Below are positions 7,844 through 15,448 of a DNA stretch of 64,000 nt, in pieces. Positions within the stretch are counted from its first letter, which is position 1. Each line of letters opens with the position of its first letter. The notes beneath the pieces were generated by a model, which saw only the letters and a list, made by a program, of their open reading frames with translations, was not told the DNA's origin and made no database searches. The stretch spans positions 1 to 64,000 of the forward strand of contig JAUMXH010000009.1 of assembly GCA_030529225.1 (NCBI GenBank). Reading direction: 5' to 3'. A program made the position numbers and the translations under genes. Source of the stretch: Bacillota bacterium. Lineage in GTDB: Bacteria; Bacillota; Clostridia; Peptostreptococcales; Acidaminobacteraceae.

Positions 7844-10800
7844 ATGAAACAACTCGCATTGGTTCTGGCCCTCCTCCTCGCGCTGAGCGCCTGCTCGTTC
7901 GAAGATGAGGCTAAGAAGATGACAGAAAACGGAAGGCAGGATTCTGCAGGAAGCGAGGCCGCTTCAGGCAAGGATCGGGACGCTTCCGACAAGCAAAGCA
8001 AAAAAGAGAAACCTTTCGTCGCAAAGGAGACCAAGTATGCGGTGGACGAGACCACCGAAGTCCTACTCGACGCGCCTACCCTCGCGCACAGCGAGATCAA
8101 GTCGTACTACAAGCACGGCGACCACTGGCACGTCTTTACTTGGGACGGGCGCGAATACATCACCTACAAGGACCCTGCCAAGATGAGCGCAAGCGAGCAG
8201 AACAACCTGGCCTCTGTGGCGAAGGAAACTGAGGTCTACAGCCCCGAGCAGATCGTGGCCCACATCGAAAAAGTCTACGAAAAGAACGGCGCCATTATCT
8301 TGAAATGGCACCACATCGACCACTACCACGACTCGATTGTGGGGGTCAGCGAGGACATTGGCGGCGTCATCGTCGAGGCGGCTCCGGTGGGCTACCTTCC
8401 GGATCTTTCTAAAGAAATCCCGTCTTTTGTAAAAAACACCAGGTATTTCAGACACGGAAGCAAGGTCTACTTTTTAGCCGGCGAAAGCCAAGCGGAGTAC
8501 AAGCCGACAGAGCCGGAAAAGGCGAAGGATCAGAAAAAGAGCGAGGGCGACTACGAGAAGTATAACGCGAAGAAGATCGTGGAGCACACTGAGAAAATCT
8601 ATGAGAAAAACGGTCTTTTGATTATCAAATGGCTCCACTTCGACCACTACCACGAGTCGGCATACGGCATTAGTGATGACATCGAAGGGCTGAAAATTGA
8701 GCCTGCTCCAATCGGCTTCCTAATTGATGCGAGCAAGGAAATCCCTTCTACCGTAAAAAATAAGCGATTCTTCAGAGCCGGTGACAAAATTTACTTCCTC
8801 TTTGACAAGAACAAGAAGGTCGTGCCGGAAAAACAGGAAGAAGAAAAGGATAAGAAGGTGCCGAAGGACGGCGAAAAAGAGAAGAAGGACGAGCGGGAAG
8901 GCGCGGAGGAGAATATCTCCGGCGAGGACATTGTGCGCGGAATCGAGAACATTTACATGAAGAACGGGCACCTGGTCATCTACTGGTTCCATAATGTGCC
9001 GGGAAATCCGCACCACCACACTTCGATTGTCGGCGTTTCGGAGGACATCAAGGCGCTTAGAATCGTGGAAGCGACGCGGGCCCAAGTTGCCTTTTTGGAA
9101 GAGATTCCGTCAAGCGTGGACGGCAAGAAATATTACCGAGGCGAAGGAAGCGATGCGGACACCGTCTTTTATGTAGTGTTGCAGAGCGGATCGAACGACG
9201 GCTCCGGCAACGGCGGCGGTTCGAACGGCTCCGGTAGCGATGGCGGCAATGGCGGAAACGCGGGATCAAGCCCGCAAAACCCGAGCAAGCCTGCCCTGGA
9301 AGCAAAAGAAAATGCGCAAATCACGCTGAACGGTAACTTGCCGCAAATCGGCGCAGGAAACTTGGAATTTTCCGCAAAAGAAGTGAGTCATCAGGTGCAG
9401 GTTCCGGCTCTTGTCGGCAAGGAACACGCGCTCTACGATTTCAACCTTAAGAATAAACTGACCGGGCTCACCGTTCAGCCGAGCGGCGCGGTAGTCGTCA
9501 GCGTTCCGGTACAAAAAGCCGTGCGTAAGGTCTACCATGTGAGCGCCTCGGGCGCCCTGGAAGAGAAGCGAATCGTAAAACAGGACGCTAATTCTGTGAG
9601 CTTTGAAACCACGCACTTCTCTTACTACGCTTTGGTTTACGGAAAGCCAAGCGTCGACGCGGAGAGCGACATCTCGGGATTTGAAATCGTGGCGAATATA
9701 GAGAAAATCTACATGAAAAACGGGCTCCTGATCCTGAAATGGCTCCACAAGGTTCCGGGACACGAGCACTACCACGAATCGGCAGTCGGCTTCAGTGATG
9801 ACATCAAGAATGTAAAGTTCGTTGAGAATCCTGTTGGCTATGTTCCAAACGCAAAGGATGAAATCCCGTCTGAAGTCGCGGGCAAAAAATATTACAGAGG
9901 AAGCGGAAGCAAGGGCGATACCATCTTCGTCATCACGCAAACGGCCGGACTCTTTGACAAGGTAGTCGACAACGGCGACCAAATCGAGGTCGTATACAAA
10001 GGCAAGACCTACACCATCCATCCGCAGGAATACAAGATGGCGCTGAAAGAAAACCGCTTCTTCCCGAATGAGGAATCGGAAATTACTATCGATACGAGGT
10101 TCGACAAAAGCAGGGTCATCACAGTTGCCGAAGACAAACTGGAAGACGGGTTGGACTTTTGGGCTGCCTGGAAACGCGAAGATTTCGATACCCTGACTCA
10201 GAGCCCGGACTTCGGCAGGTTTCGATGGTACATCCTGAGAAAGGATGCGAATGAATACACCGAAATCGAGGTGGATGAAGAAGATAGCTCCGAGATCAAT
10301 GCTTCTCACTACACGTTGAGCAAGGACGATGACGGCGCAATTCTGAAGGTTGCGGTCGTGAACAAACAAAATGAGCCGATCGATGAGGCCAAGTATTTGA
10401 TTAAAATCACCCTGAATGCACACACGGGAGAGGTCAGCGAGAAGACCAAGGAAATCATTCAGCACACCAGAAAGGTACTGAATCGAAACGGGGTGCTGAC
10501 CGTGAAATGGTGGCACATCAACCACTGGCACTATGAGCCTGCGGGATGGTACGGGGACCTCGTGATTGAAAAAGCACCGGCCGGATACCGAGCGGACAAC
10601 GCGAAACAGATTGACGAACTCTCTCTGCAGGATGCGTTTTTAAACAAAATCTACTACCTGGAAGAGGATAAAATCGTGTTCGTGGAAGTGGATGCGGCAG
10701 AGTTTTTAAGAGTTAAGGGAGAAGAAATCCTGAGAAGGGCCGATCGATTCCAGCGCGAAACGGATGAAGGGAAGAGAGTCGAGTACGAATACTTGGAAGC

Positions 10801-11269
10801 GGAGCAAAAACGCGATGTGACAAGATTTCTCGAGCTCTACGGACAGCTTGACGAAGCCGAAAAACCGGGGCTGGCCGACCTGAAAGCCAGGCTGGAATAC
10901 CTTGCGGGGCTCTCAGACAAGCCTTCGCCTGTGAACAAGAACCCGCTCCCTCTTGAGGGCGCGGGCGCTGCGGAGGATGCAGGGGCAAATAGCGCGCCCG
11001 GCACAGTGGAAGCAGGTAGCGAGAATAAGATACCGGGCGGAAGCGCGGCGGATGATGAAGCTGCGCCAAGCAACGAAGCTGCAGCGGATTCTGCAAATGC
11101 ACCCGCTTCGTCAGAGTCAAACGAGCCCGACGCTGCCGGCGCAGCTCAAGCGGATTCTCTGAACGCAGAAGCTCTGAAACCGGAGGAGGAAGACGAGTCT
11201 GCCCTCACCGATATGAACCGGTATTCTGTCTCCTACTCGACCTTGCTTTCTTTGCTCGTGAGGAAATAA
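7844..11269 (+). CDS. Giant His-repeat lipoprotein, probable zinc-capture surface protein
   Basis: 1141 residues. The lipobox is LSAC (about residues 14-17). A classical His-triad block HGDHWHV starts near residue 91. Five longer repeats start near residues 137, 245, 363, 616 and 871, each following the pattern (I/V)xKxYxKNGxLxxKWxH then a dense His cluster: HHIDHYHD, HFDHYHE, HHHTS, HEHYHES and HINHWHY. Between them lie Lys/Glu-rich linkers, a Gly/Ser/Asn linker (about 447-485), a beta-like region (about 490-605), a helical FIVAR-like region (about 940-1020) and an Ala/Glu-rich tail. HxxHxH motifs recall streptococcal Pht proteins that bind zinc and hand it to AdcA; here the gene is the last in the znu operon. 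Odd: the final three codons and stop lie in a duplicated segment, so the native C-terminus may have been lost. Confidence 0.88.
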   Translation: MKQLALVLALLLALSACSFEDEAKKMTENGRQDSAGSEAASGKDRDASDKQSKKEKPFVAKETKYAVDETTEVLLDAPTLAHSEIKSYYKHGDHWHVFTWDGREYITYKDPAKMSASEQNNLASVAKETEVYSPEQIVAHIEKVYEKNGAIILKWHHIDHYHDSIVGVSEDIGGVIVEAAPVGYLPDLSKEIPSFVKNTRYFRHGSKVYFLAGESQAEYKPTEPEKAKDQKKSEGDYEKYNAKKIVEHTEKIYEKNGLLIIKWLHFDHYHESAYGISDDIEGLKIEPAPIGFLIDASKEIPSTVKNKRFFRAGDKIYFLFDKNKKVVPEKQEEEKDKKVPKDGEKEKKDEREGAEENISGEDIVRGIENIYMKNGHLVIYWFHNVPGNPHHHTSIVGVSEDIKALRIVEATRAQVAFLEEIPSSVDGKKYYRGEGSDADTVFYVVLQSGSNDGSGNGGGSNGSGSDGGNGGNAGSSPQNPSKPALEAKENAQITLNGNLPQIGAGNLEFSAKEVSHQVQVPALVGKEHALYDFNLKNKLTGLTVQPSGAVVVSVPVQKAVRKVYHVSASGALEEKRIVKQDANSVSFETTHFSYYALVYGKPSVDAESDISGFEIVANIEKIYMKNGLLILKWLHKVPGHEHYHESAVGFSDDIKNVKFVENPVGYVPNAKDEIPSEVAGKKYYRGSGSKGDTIFVITQTAGLFDKVVDNGDQIEVVYKGKTYTIHPQEYKMALKENRFFPNEESEITIDTRFDKSRVITVAEDKLEDGLDFWAAWKREDFDTLTQSPDFGRFRWYILRKDANEYTEIEVDEEDSSEINASHYTLSKDDDGAILKVAVVNKQNEPIDEAKYLIKITLNAHTGEVSEKTKEIIQHTRKVLNRNGVLTVKWWHINHWHYEPAGWYGDLVIEKAPAGYRADNAKQIDELSLQDAFLNKIYYLEEDKIVFVEVDAAEFLRVKGEEILRRADRFQRETDEGKRVEYEYLEAEQKRDVTRFLELYGQLDEAEKPGLADLKARLEYLAGLSDKPSPVNKNPLPLEGAGAAEDAGANSAPGTVEAGSENKIPGGSAADDEAAPSNEAAADSANAPASSESNEPDAAGAAQADSLNAEALKPEEEDESALTDMNRYSVSYSTLLSLLVRK

Positions 11270-11385
11270 AACATCCGTATGTACAAGAGTACATCCCGGG
11301 ACAGGGCAATATCAAAGGAACTGTTGACATAGCGGCCTTTGTCTCCTCTTTCTTCGATATCTATGAGAACAGTTTCAAGTGACGA
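11256..11385 (+). pseudogene. Truncated copy of the secreted-protein gene at 13946 (repeat copy A')
   Basis: From TCGTGAGG at 11256 to GTGACGA at 11385 this matches 14002-14362 almost base for base, except that the internal part is gone. The missing part lies between two GCAGCCTTT-like repeats (coding Ala-Ala-Phe), leaving an in-frame fusion that would read VDIAAFVSSFFDIYE. The signal-peptide end is replaced by the end of the His-repeat lipoprotein gene, so there is no start. Only a few substitutions separate the copies, suggesting a recent duplication. Confidence 0.85.
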
Positions 11386-11427
11386 TGATACATTTTTGGA
11401 AATACCACACTTATCAGGAGGCTTGTT

Positions 11428-11925
11428 ATGAATCATTTTATGGAAGCGTTATTAGGAGAAAAATCAGAGAACAGTACGATATTCTCACCTCTCATTGGAG
11501 AATGGGACATTGAATGGGTAGACGGAAAAGGAACCGAAAACGAAAGACATGTAATTGGGGAGTGGCTGTTTTCGGAAATCTTGAATGGACAAGGCATCCA
11601 AGATGTTTTCATTTGTCCTTCCAGGGCAGAACGATTACTCCATCCACAGCCGGATGCCGAGTATGGCACAACCTTAAGAATCTATAACCCGAAAAAGAAA
11701 AAGTGGGATATTTGCTATTCCTGTTTGGGAAAAATGGTTTATCTGGAAGCTGAAAAAATAAGCGAAAAAATTGTTCTTGTAAACAAAAGTGAAACCGAGT
11801 TTCTAAATCATTGGGTGTTTTCCGATATTACACCCGAAACCTTCCATTGGGAAAGCAAAACCTCATTTGATGGCGGAGAAAGCTGGATGACAAACGGCGA
11901 AGCCTTTGCAAAAAGAAAAAGTTAG
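11428..11925 (+). CDS. DUF1579-like small protein
   Basis: 165 residues, no signal peptide or membrane segment. Tryptophan and acid rich, with GEWDIEW near the N-terminus, WLFSEILNGQGIQDVF, and a C-terminal WESKTSFDGGESW. This pattern, a predicted lipocalin-like barrel opening with a GxW motif, resembles DUF1579-type proteins of unknown function; I call it by resemblance only. AGGAGG is 8 nt before the ATG. It lies between the two duplicated fragments A' and B' and shares a terminator (11962-11998) with the remnant permease on the other strand. It has no counterpart in the second copy of the duplication. Confidence 0.7.
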   Translation: MNHFMEALLGEKSENSTIFSPLIGEWDIEWVDGKGTENERHVIGEWLFSEILNGQGIQDVFICPSRAERLLHPQPDAEYGTTLRIYNPKKKKWDICYSCLGKMVYLEAEKISEKIVLVNKSETEFLNHWVFSDITPETFHWESKTSFDGGESWMTNGEAFAKRKS

Positions 11926-11961
11926 AATAAAAGAGATAAAAAATGTCGTATCTTCCCACTA

Positions 11962-11998
11962 AAAAGCCGGAACCCATCGGGTCTCCGGCTTTTATTTT
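11962..11998. terminator. Terminator hairpin, copy 1
   Basis: AAAAGCCGGA, then CCC-atc-GGG within the loop, then TCCGGCTTTT and ATTTT. A-rich on the left and T-rich on the right, so it can stop transcription from both sides. It is the first element of duplicated block B' and is identical to 14661-14697. Confidence 0.85.
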
Positions 11999-12008
11999 GC
12001 AAGCGCTC

Positions 12009-12241
12009 CTATCCCCTCATCTTTCGTTTAAACAGCAATATGGCTGACACGAGGATGATGAGCGCGTATCCGATGACAACGAAAAGGTGTGGAAAAATGC
12101 GAGAAAAGTTCCCGTTCAAAGTGACTCGAATCACTTCTACACTGTGGTAGAACGGCAGCAAGAAAGGTAATCGTCGCTTGGGCAATCGTCATCCCGAACA
12201 TGGGCAAGCTATAACCCAAAATAAAATCAATCGCGTTCATA
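12009..12241 (-). pseudogene. Remnant of the ABC-2 permease gene (repeat copy B')
   Basis: Matches the permease gene at 14708-15173 on the same strand. It keeps the last part, including the stop codon, and a middle piece coding for MNAIDFILGYSLPMFG, but lacks the section between the GCAACAAG-like and GCAGCAAG repeats and the whole N-terminal third. The deletion shifts the frame, so no product is expected. The identity ends at TTCATA (12241), beyond which unrelated sequence leads into abiEii. Confidence 0.88.
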
Positions 12242-12296
12242 AGACACGAACGAGATGCAGAAATGATAAAAAAGTCAATAGCCCGATTTCTGATTA

Positions 12297-13151
12297 TTAA
12301 CCGGGCCATTCAGAATACAAACCTGCCTTCAGAGAAAGACAACGAACGGAGCACATCACCACTTTCCAAGGATACTCTTTTGCATAGTGGTATTTGTTCC
12401 GATATCGTTCCCATAATTCCGCCATTTTTTCGTCAGATTCAAGCGCTCTCAAGACTGTTTCGGCGTTTTTCATCAATTTTAAACTGCCTCTTTTTGAGGC
12501 AGTTCTTTTTAGTGCAACCTTTAGAATTTCACAGTCTACTCTTTGTGATTCTAATAGTCTATGAATGTCATAAAAATCCCTCATTCTTGTATTTGTAATA
12601 GATCTGGAAACCACTGTTTCTAATTTTTCCGCCAAAACAGTCTCGATGGGATAGGCTAATATAAGAATATTTCTATCTTCAAACATCAGCTTATATTCAT
12701 ACTTCATCTCCTTCGGCGTAATTAAATCCCCAGTAGAAATATCAATCTTTAGTGGGATGACTGCGCGATCCAAAAACGCATCCACGCTGAACCTGATTCC
12801 TGAGTATTCACTCTCATCCATGATTTCAGTGACTTTTTTCATTTTGAAGACAACATTATCATCTAAAGGGATATCGAAAATCTCCAAAATAATCTTACTC
12901 ATTCCGGTAATGGACATAGAAATACCCTTTATTGTAGCGTCCATATCCATAGTTGCCCTGGATTCTACTCCGACAAAAGCGGATACCAACATCCCACCTT
13001 TCAAAATAAAATGTTCGACATAGTTTGATTTTGAAAGCCGTTCTAAAAAGCGTTCCATCATATACTTTCTAAGCAGAACTTCGGATTCTATTCCACTCTC
13101 TTTTGATAAATTGCGTATTAAATCCTTCAACTGTCTTGATGTGCGAATCAT
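12297..13151 (-). CDS. abiEii: AbiEii-type nucleotidyltransferase toxin
   Basis: 284 residues, cytoplasmic, of the AbiEii/AbiGii toxin family (type IV toxin-antitoxin and phage-abortive systems). The nucleotidyltransferase signature is visible as FILKGGMLVSAF followed by TMDMDA, with the GG and DxD residues of the family, near residues 45-70. The family is proposed to transfer nucleotides onto RNA targets. The ATG overlaps the abiEi stop as TAATG, so antitoxin comes first and is coupled. The last about 15 residues run into the junction with the decayed duplication, so the C-terminus may be slightly altered. Base composition is visibly AT-richer than the flanking housekeeping genes, consistent with transfer. 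Confidence 0.9.
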   Translation of the reverse strand: MIRTSRQLKDLIRNLSKESGIESEVLLRKYMMERFLERLSKSNYVEHFILKGGMLVSAFVGVESRATMDMDATIKGISMSITGMSKIILEIFDIPLDDNVVFKMKKVTEIMDESEYSGIRFSVDAFLDRAVIPLKIDISTGDLITPKEMKYEYKLMFEDRNILILAYPIETVLAEKLETVVSRSITNTRMRDFYDIHRLLESQRVDCEILKVALKRTASKRGSLKLMKNAETVLRALESDEKMAELWERYRNKYHYAKEYPWKVVMCSVRCLSLKAGLYSEWPG

Positions 13152-13744
13152 TACAACAACACCTCCAAGTAACTTCTAAGTATATTGGCTACGTGGAGCT
13201 TGTCAGCACACTCCATCAGATAATGTAGATTCTTACTCCTGCGTTTCGCATACTCTTTTACTGCATCCTGAAATATTTGCAAATCAACTGTTGAACGATT
13301 ACGAATCAAATCGCATAGAGTTCGCTCCGGATTATAAATTTTAACTTCATTTCCAAAAGGGGTTTTTACATTCACTACACCAAGCTCAAACAACTCTTTC
13401 TTGATAGCATACACTTTTACACCGTCTTCTCTCAAATGGCTTGCATTGTATCCGGACTTTACCGTAACGGTATACTGATGTGGATCTTGGTCGGTCATAT
13501 CTAATAAGTACAATGCCGTTTCATGAGAAAATATAGTCTTCGGACAACGAAGCTGCAATAAATATAAGCCATCCTCCCAAACATCGGGAGAACAATAGAT
13601 GCCTCGGGAAACACGCTCATACCCATATTGCTCAACAAACTTTGCCAGGGTCGGCTTACTGATTCCGTTCTTCAGAACGACCTTCGTTTGAAGAACTCCA
13701 TTGTTTTCACTGGAGATTCTTTCGATTCGATCAAATGGATTCAT
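13151..13744 (-). CDS. abiEi: AbiEi-type antitoxin and autorepressor
   Basis: 197 residues. The N-terminal winged-helix region (about residues 15-60, GISKPTLAKFVEQYGYERVSRG split by families as the AbiEi wHTH) and the following YCSPDVW, FSHETALYLLDMTDQDP and NPERTLCDLIRNR blocks are characteristic of the AbiEi antitoxin. In characterised pairs AbiEi neutralises AbiEii and represses its own promoter through inverted repeats. Here a 9-bp inverted repeat overlaps the promoter just upstream (13763-13788). ATG at 13744 is preceded by AAAGGAT. Confidence 0.9.
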   Translation of the reverse strand: MNPFDRIERISSENNGVLQTKVVLKNGISKPTLAKFVEQYGYERVSRGIYCSPDVWEDGLYLLQLRCPKTIFSHETALYLLDMTDQDPHQYTVTVKSGYNASHLREDGVKVYAIKKELFELGVVNVKTPFGNEVKIYNPERTLCDLIRNRSTVDLQIFQDAVKEYAKRRSKNLHYLMECADKLHVANILRSYLEVLL

Positions 13745-13762
13745 CTCTTTTTTATCCTTTCA

Positions 13763-13798
13763 CGCTCATATTCTAAACTATATGAGCGAAGAAGTAAA
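13763..13798 (-). promoter_or_regulatory. abiE promoter with operator-like inverted repeat
   Basis: Reading the minus strand, TTTACT (13798-13793), 17 nt, TAGAAT (13775-13770). An inverted repeat CGCTCATAT, 8 nt, ATATGAGCG (13763-13788) covers the -10 and spacer. AbiEi antitoxins are known to bind inverted repeats over their promoters, so this is the likely autoregulation site. Confidence 0.75.
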
Positions 13799-13945
13799 GT
13801 TTCTTCTTGCCAACAAAAGAAAAAACAACGGAAAAGTAACATATCACTTCCACCATGGAAAAAATCATCAAAAAATGTTATGATTGATAATAGGAATCTC
13901 CAGCTTTATGAATGAAACAGTCTACCATTCTCGGAGGTGATTCTA

Positions 13946-14359
13946 ATGAAAAAATACTTGGTGGCGGCATTCTGTCTCCTACTCGCCCTCAATTTCTTCC
14001 TTCGTGAGGAAATAAAACATCCGTATGTACAAGAGTACATCCCGGGACAGGGCAATATCAAAGGAACTGTTGACATAGCAGCCTTTTACGAACGCGATCA
14101 ACGATTTGAAGTCGGCGCTTCAAAAGACGGATACGCCGTTTTTAAAGACCCGCATCAGGCTTACAGGGCTCTCTTGGAAAAGTACTCTGACGGACTATCC
14201 TTGATTCGGGATGAGTATCAGCTGGCTCCCATCAATAAGCACAATTACCAATCTTACGCAAATTATGGATGCCGAGTCACGACCGGCTCGGAAGAAGAAC
14301 GAAATAAAGCAGCCTTTGTCTCCTCTTTCTTCGATATCTATGAGAACAGTTTCAGGTGA
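13946..14359 (+). CDS. Small secreted protein of unknown function
   Basis: 137 residues. ATG at 13946 is chosen because GGAGGTGA lies at 13933-13940. A hydrophobic segment (about residues 4-18) predicts export or an N-terminal anchor; no lipobox Cys is present. The mature part contains HPYVQEYIPGQGNIKG, ANKDG-like GASKDGYAVF and ends FFDIYENSF. I recognise this as resembling a hypothetical family found in Clostridia but know no function. Codons from 14002 onward are duplicated, with an internal deletion, at 11256-11385, making this the intact parent copy. Confidence 0.8.
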   Translation: MKKYLVAAFCLLLALNFFLREEIKHPYVQEYIPGQGNIKGTVDIAAFYERDQRFEVGASKDGYAVFKDPHQAYRALLEKYSDGLSLIRDEYQLAPINKHNYQSYANYGCRVTTGSEEERNKAAFVSSFFDIYENSFR

Positions 14360-14500
14360 CGACTCTTACAAAAAGTTTTTATAGAAACATTCCGATATAA
14401 AATAGGATACCTGAGTCAGAATTGCATTCCGGCGGGTCGGGTTTAGAAAGGCTCATTTCAGAATCGTTTCCCACATAGGAACATTGTTAGGAGGTGGCGT

Positions 14501-14746
14501 ATGGGATTTTTTGATAGGTTCAGAAAGAAAGAGAAACCGGAAAAGGTAGAAATACCGCAAACAAGCGAAGCGACAGAGCGCAAAGAGCATAAGGAAACGC
14601 TGATGGAAAGCATTCTAAAAGGCGCGGAGTGGGCAAAAGCGAACCTTAACAAGACAGTTCAAAAGCCGGAACCCATCGGGTCTCCGGCTTTTATTTTGCA
14701 AGCGCTCCTATCCCCTCATCTTTCGTTTAAACAGCAATATGGCTGA
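14501..14746 (+). pseudogene. Broken small gene, N-terminal fragment
   Basis: AGGAGGTGG sits directly before ATG at 14501 and the first about 50 residues (MGFFDRFRKKEKPEK, then a charged helical stretch to LKGAEWAKANLNK) look like a real protein start. From 14661 the frame runs through a terminator hairpin and then antisense to the 3' end of the permease gene, giving a meaningless tail. The break coincides exactly with the left edge of duplicated block B, so the native 3' part was lost when the block arrived. Function unknown. Confidence 0.6.
14661..14697. terminator. Terminator hairpin, copy 2
   Basis: Same AAAAGCCGGA / TCCGGCTTTT stem with inner CCC-atc-GGG as at 11962. It lies just beyond the permease stop on the minus strand and inside the broken frame on the plus strand. 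Confidence 0.85.
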
Positions 14747-15448
14747 CACGAGGATGATGAGCGCGTATCCGATGACAACGAAAAGGTGTGGAAAAATGCG
14801 AGAGAAGTTCCCGTTCAAAGTGACTCGAATCACTTCTACACTGTGGTAGAACGGCAACAAGTGCGTAATCGTTTTAAACGACCCGCCTATCAAATCAATC
14901 GGAATGAATACCCCCGAGAGCCACCCGGCAACATTGGTCAGCAGGGCCCCACAGATCCCGCCGACAGCTCTTTCATTCAACAAACTTCCGAAAAATAGAC
15001 CTGTCCCAACAAACAGTAAAGAAATCACCGCCGTGATAACAAGTGCAATAAGGATGTTTGCATTTAGTTCAAGTCCTAAGACACTCGCAGCAAGAAAGGT
15101 AATCGCCGCCTGGGCAATCGTCATCCCGAACATGGGCAAGCTATAACCCAAAATAAAATCAATCGCATTCATAGGTGAAGTAAAGAGCCTCATTAAGTAC
15201 GAGCTTGTGCGGTCTTTCGATAAGAGCATACCGGCGAACAGAGCCATAAACACCGTTCCAAACATCGCCAATCCCGGTGCAAGGTGTTCGATTTCAAACA
15301 TCGGGTTTTCCGCTTCAGGCGGAATCGCAGCATTGATGATTGACAATAAAATCAAAAGCACCAAAGGAAATCCCAAACCGAAAAAAAAGTTGACCGGGTC
15401 TCGCAAGACCTCTTTGGTATTTCGTTTTGCAAATAATAGGATTCTCAT
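14708..15448 (-). CDS. ABC-2 type exporter permease
   Basis: 246 residues with six predicted membrane helices and the ABC-2 pattern (N-terminal cytoplasmic RNTKEVLRDPVN, then helices; SGVFIPIDLIGG between helices 5 and 6; LPFYHSVEVIRV near the end). It pairs with the ATPase immediately upstream (4 nt overlap) to form a two-gene exporter of the drug, lipid or antimicrobial-peptide type; the substrate cannot be read from the sequence. The 3' two thirds are present again as the remnant at 12009-12241. Confidence 0.88.
   Translation of the reverse strand: MRILLFAKRNTKEVLRDPVNFFFGLGFPLVLLILLSIINAAIPPEAENPMFEIEHLAPGLAMFGTVFMALFAGMLLSKDRTSSYLMRLFTSPMNAIDFILGYSLPMFGMTIAQAAITFLAASVLGLELNANILIALVITAVISLLFVGTGLFFGSLLNERAVGGICGALLTNVAGWLSGVFIPIDLIGGSFKTITHLLPFYHSVEVIRVTLNGNFSRIFPHLFVVIGYALIILVSAILLFKRKMRG

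Larger units (their letters stand above)
11256..12241. repeat. Left, decayed arm of a segmental duplication (A' plus B')
   Basis: Two blocks, 11256-11385 and 11962-12241, are near-identical and collinear with 14002-14362 and 14661-15173. Both blocks here carry internal deletions whose ends fall at short repeats (GCAGCCTTT; GCAACAAG/GCAGCAAG). The material between the blocks differs: the DUF1579-like gene here, a small broken gene in the other arm. The arms flank the AbiE module. Confidence 0.85.
14002..15173. repeat. Right, intact arm of the segmental duplication (A plus B)
   Basis: Blocks 14002-14362 and 14661-15173 are the complete counterparts of 11256-11385 and 11962-12241. Here both blocks belong to whole genes (the small secreted protein and the ABC-2 permease), so this arm is likely ancestral. 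Copy boundaries are TCGTGAGG on the left and TTCATA on the right. Together the arms bracket about 1.8 kb containing abiEi/abiEii. Confidence 0.85.

Noticed and set aside
7844-11269. CRISPR-like interpretation of the repeats in the lipoprotein gene
   Set aside because: Repeats are protein-level, irregularly spaced and in frame; no spacers or cas genes.
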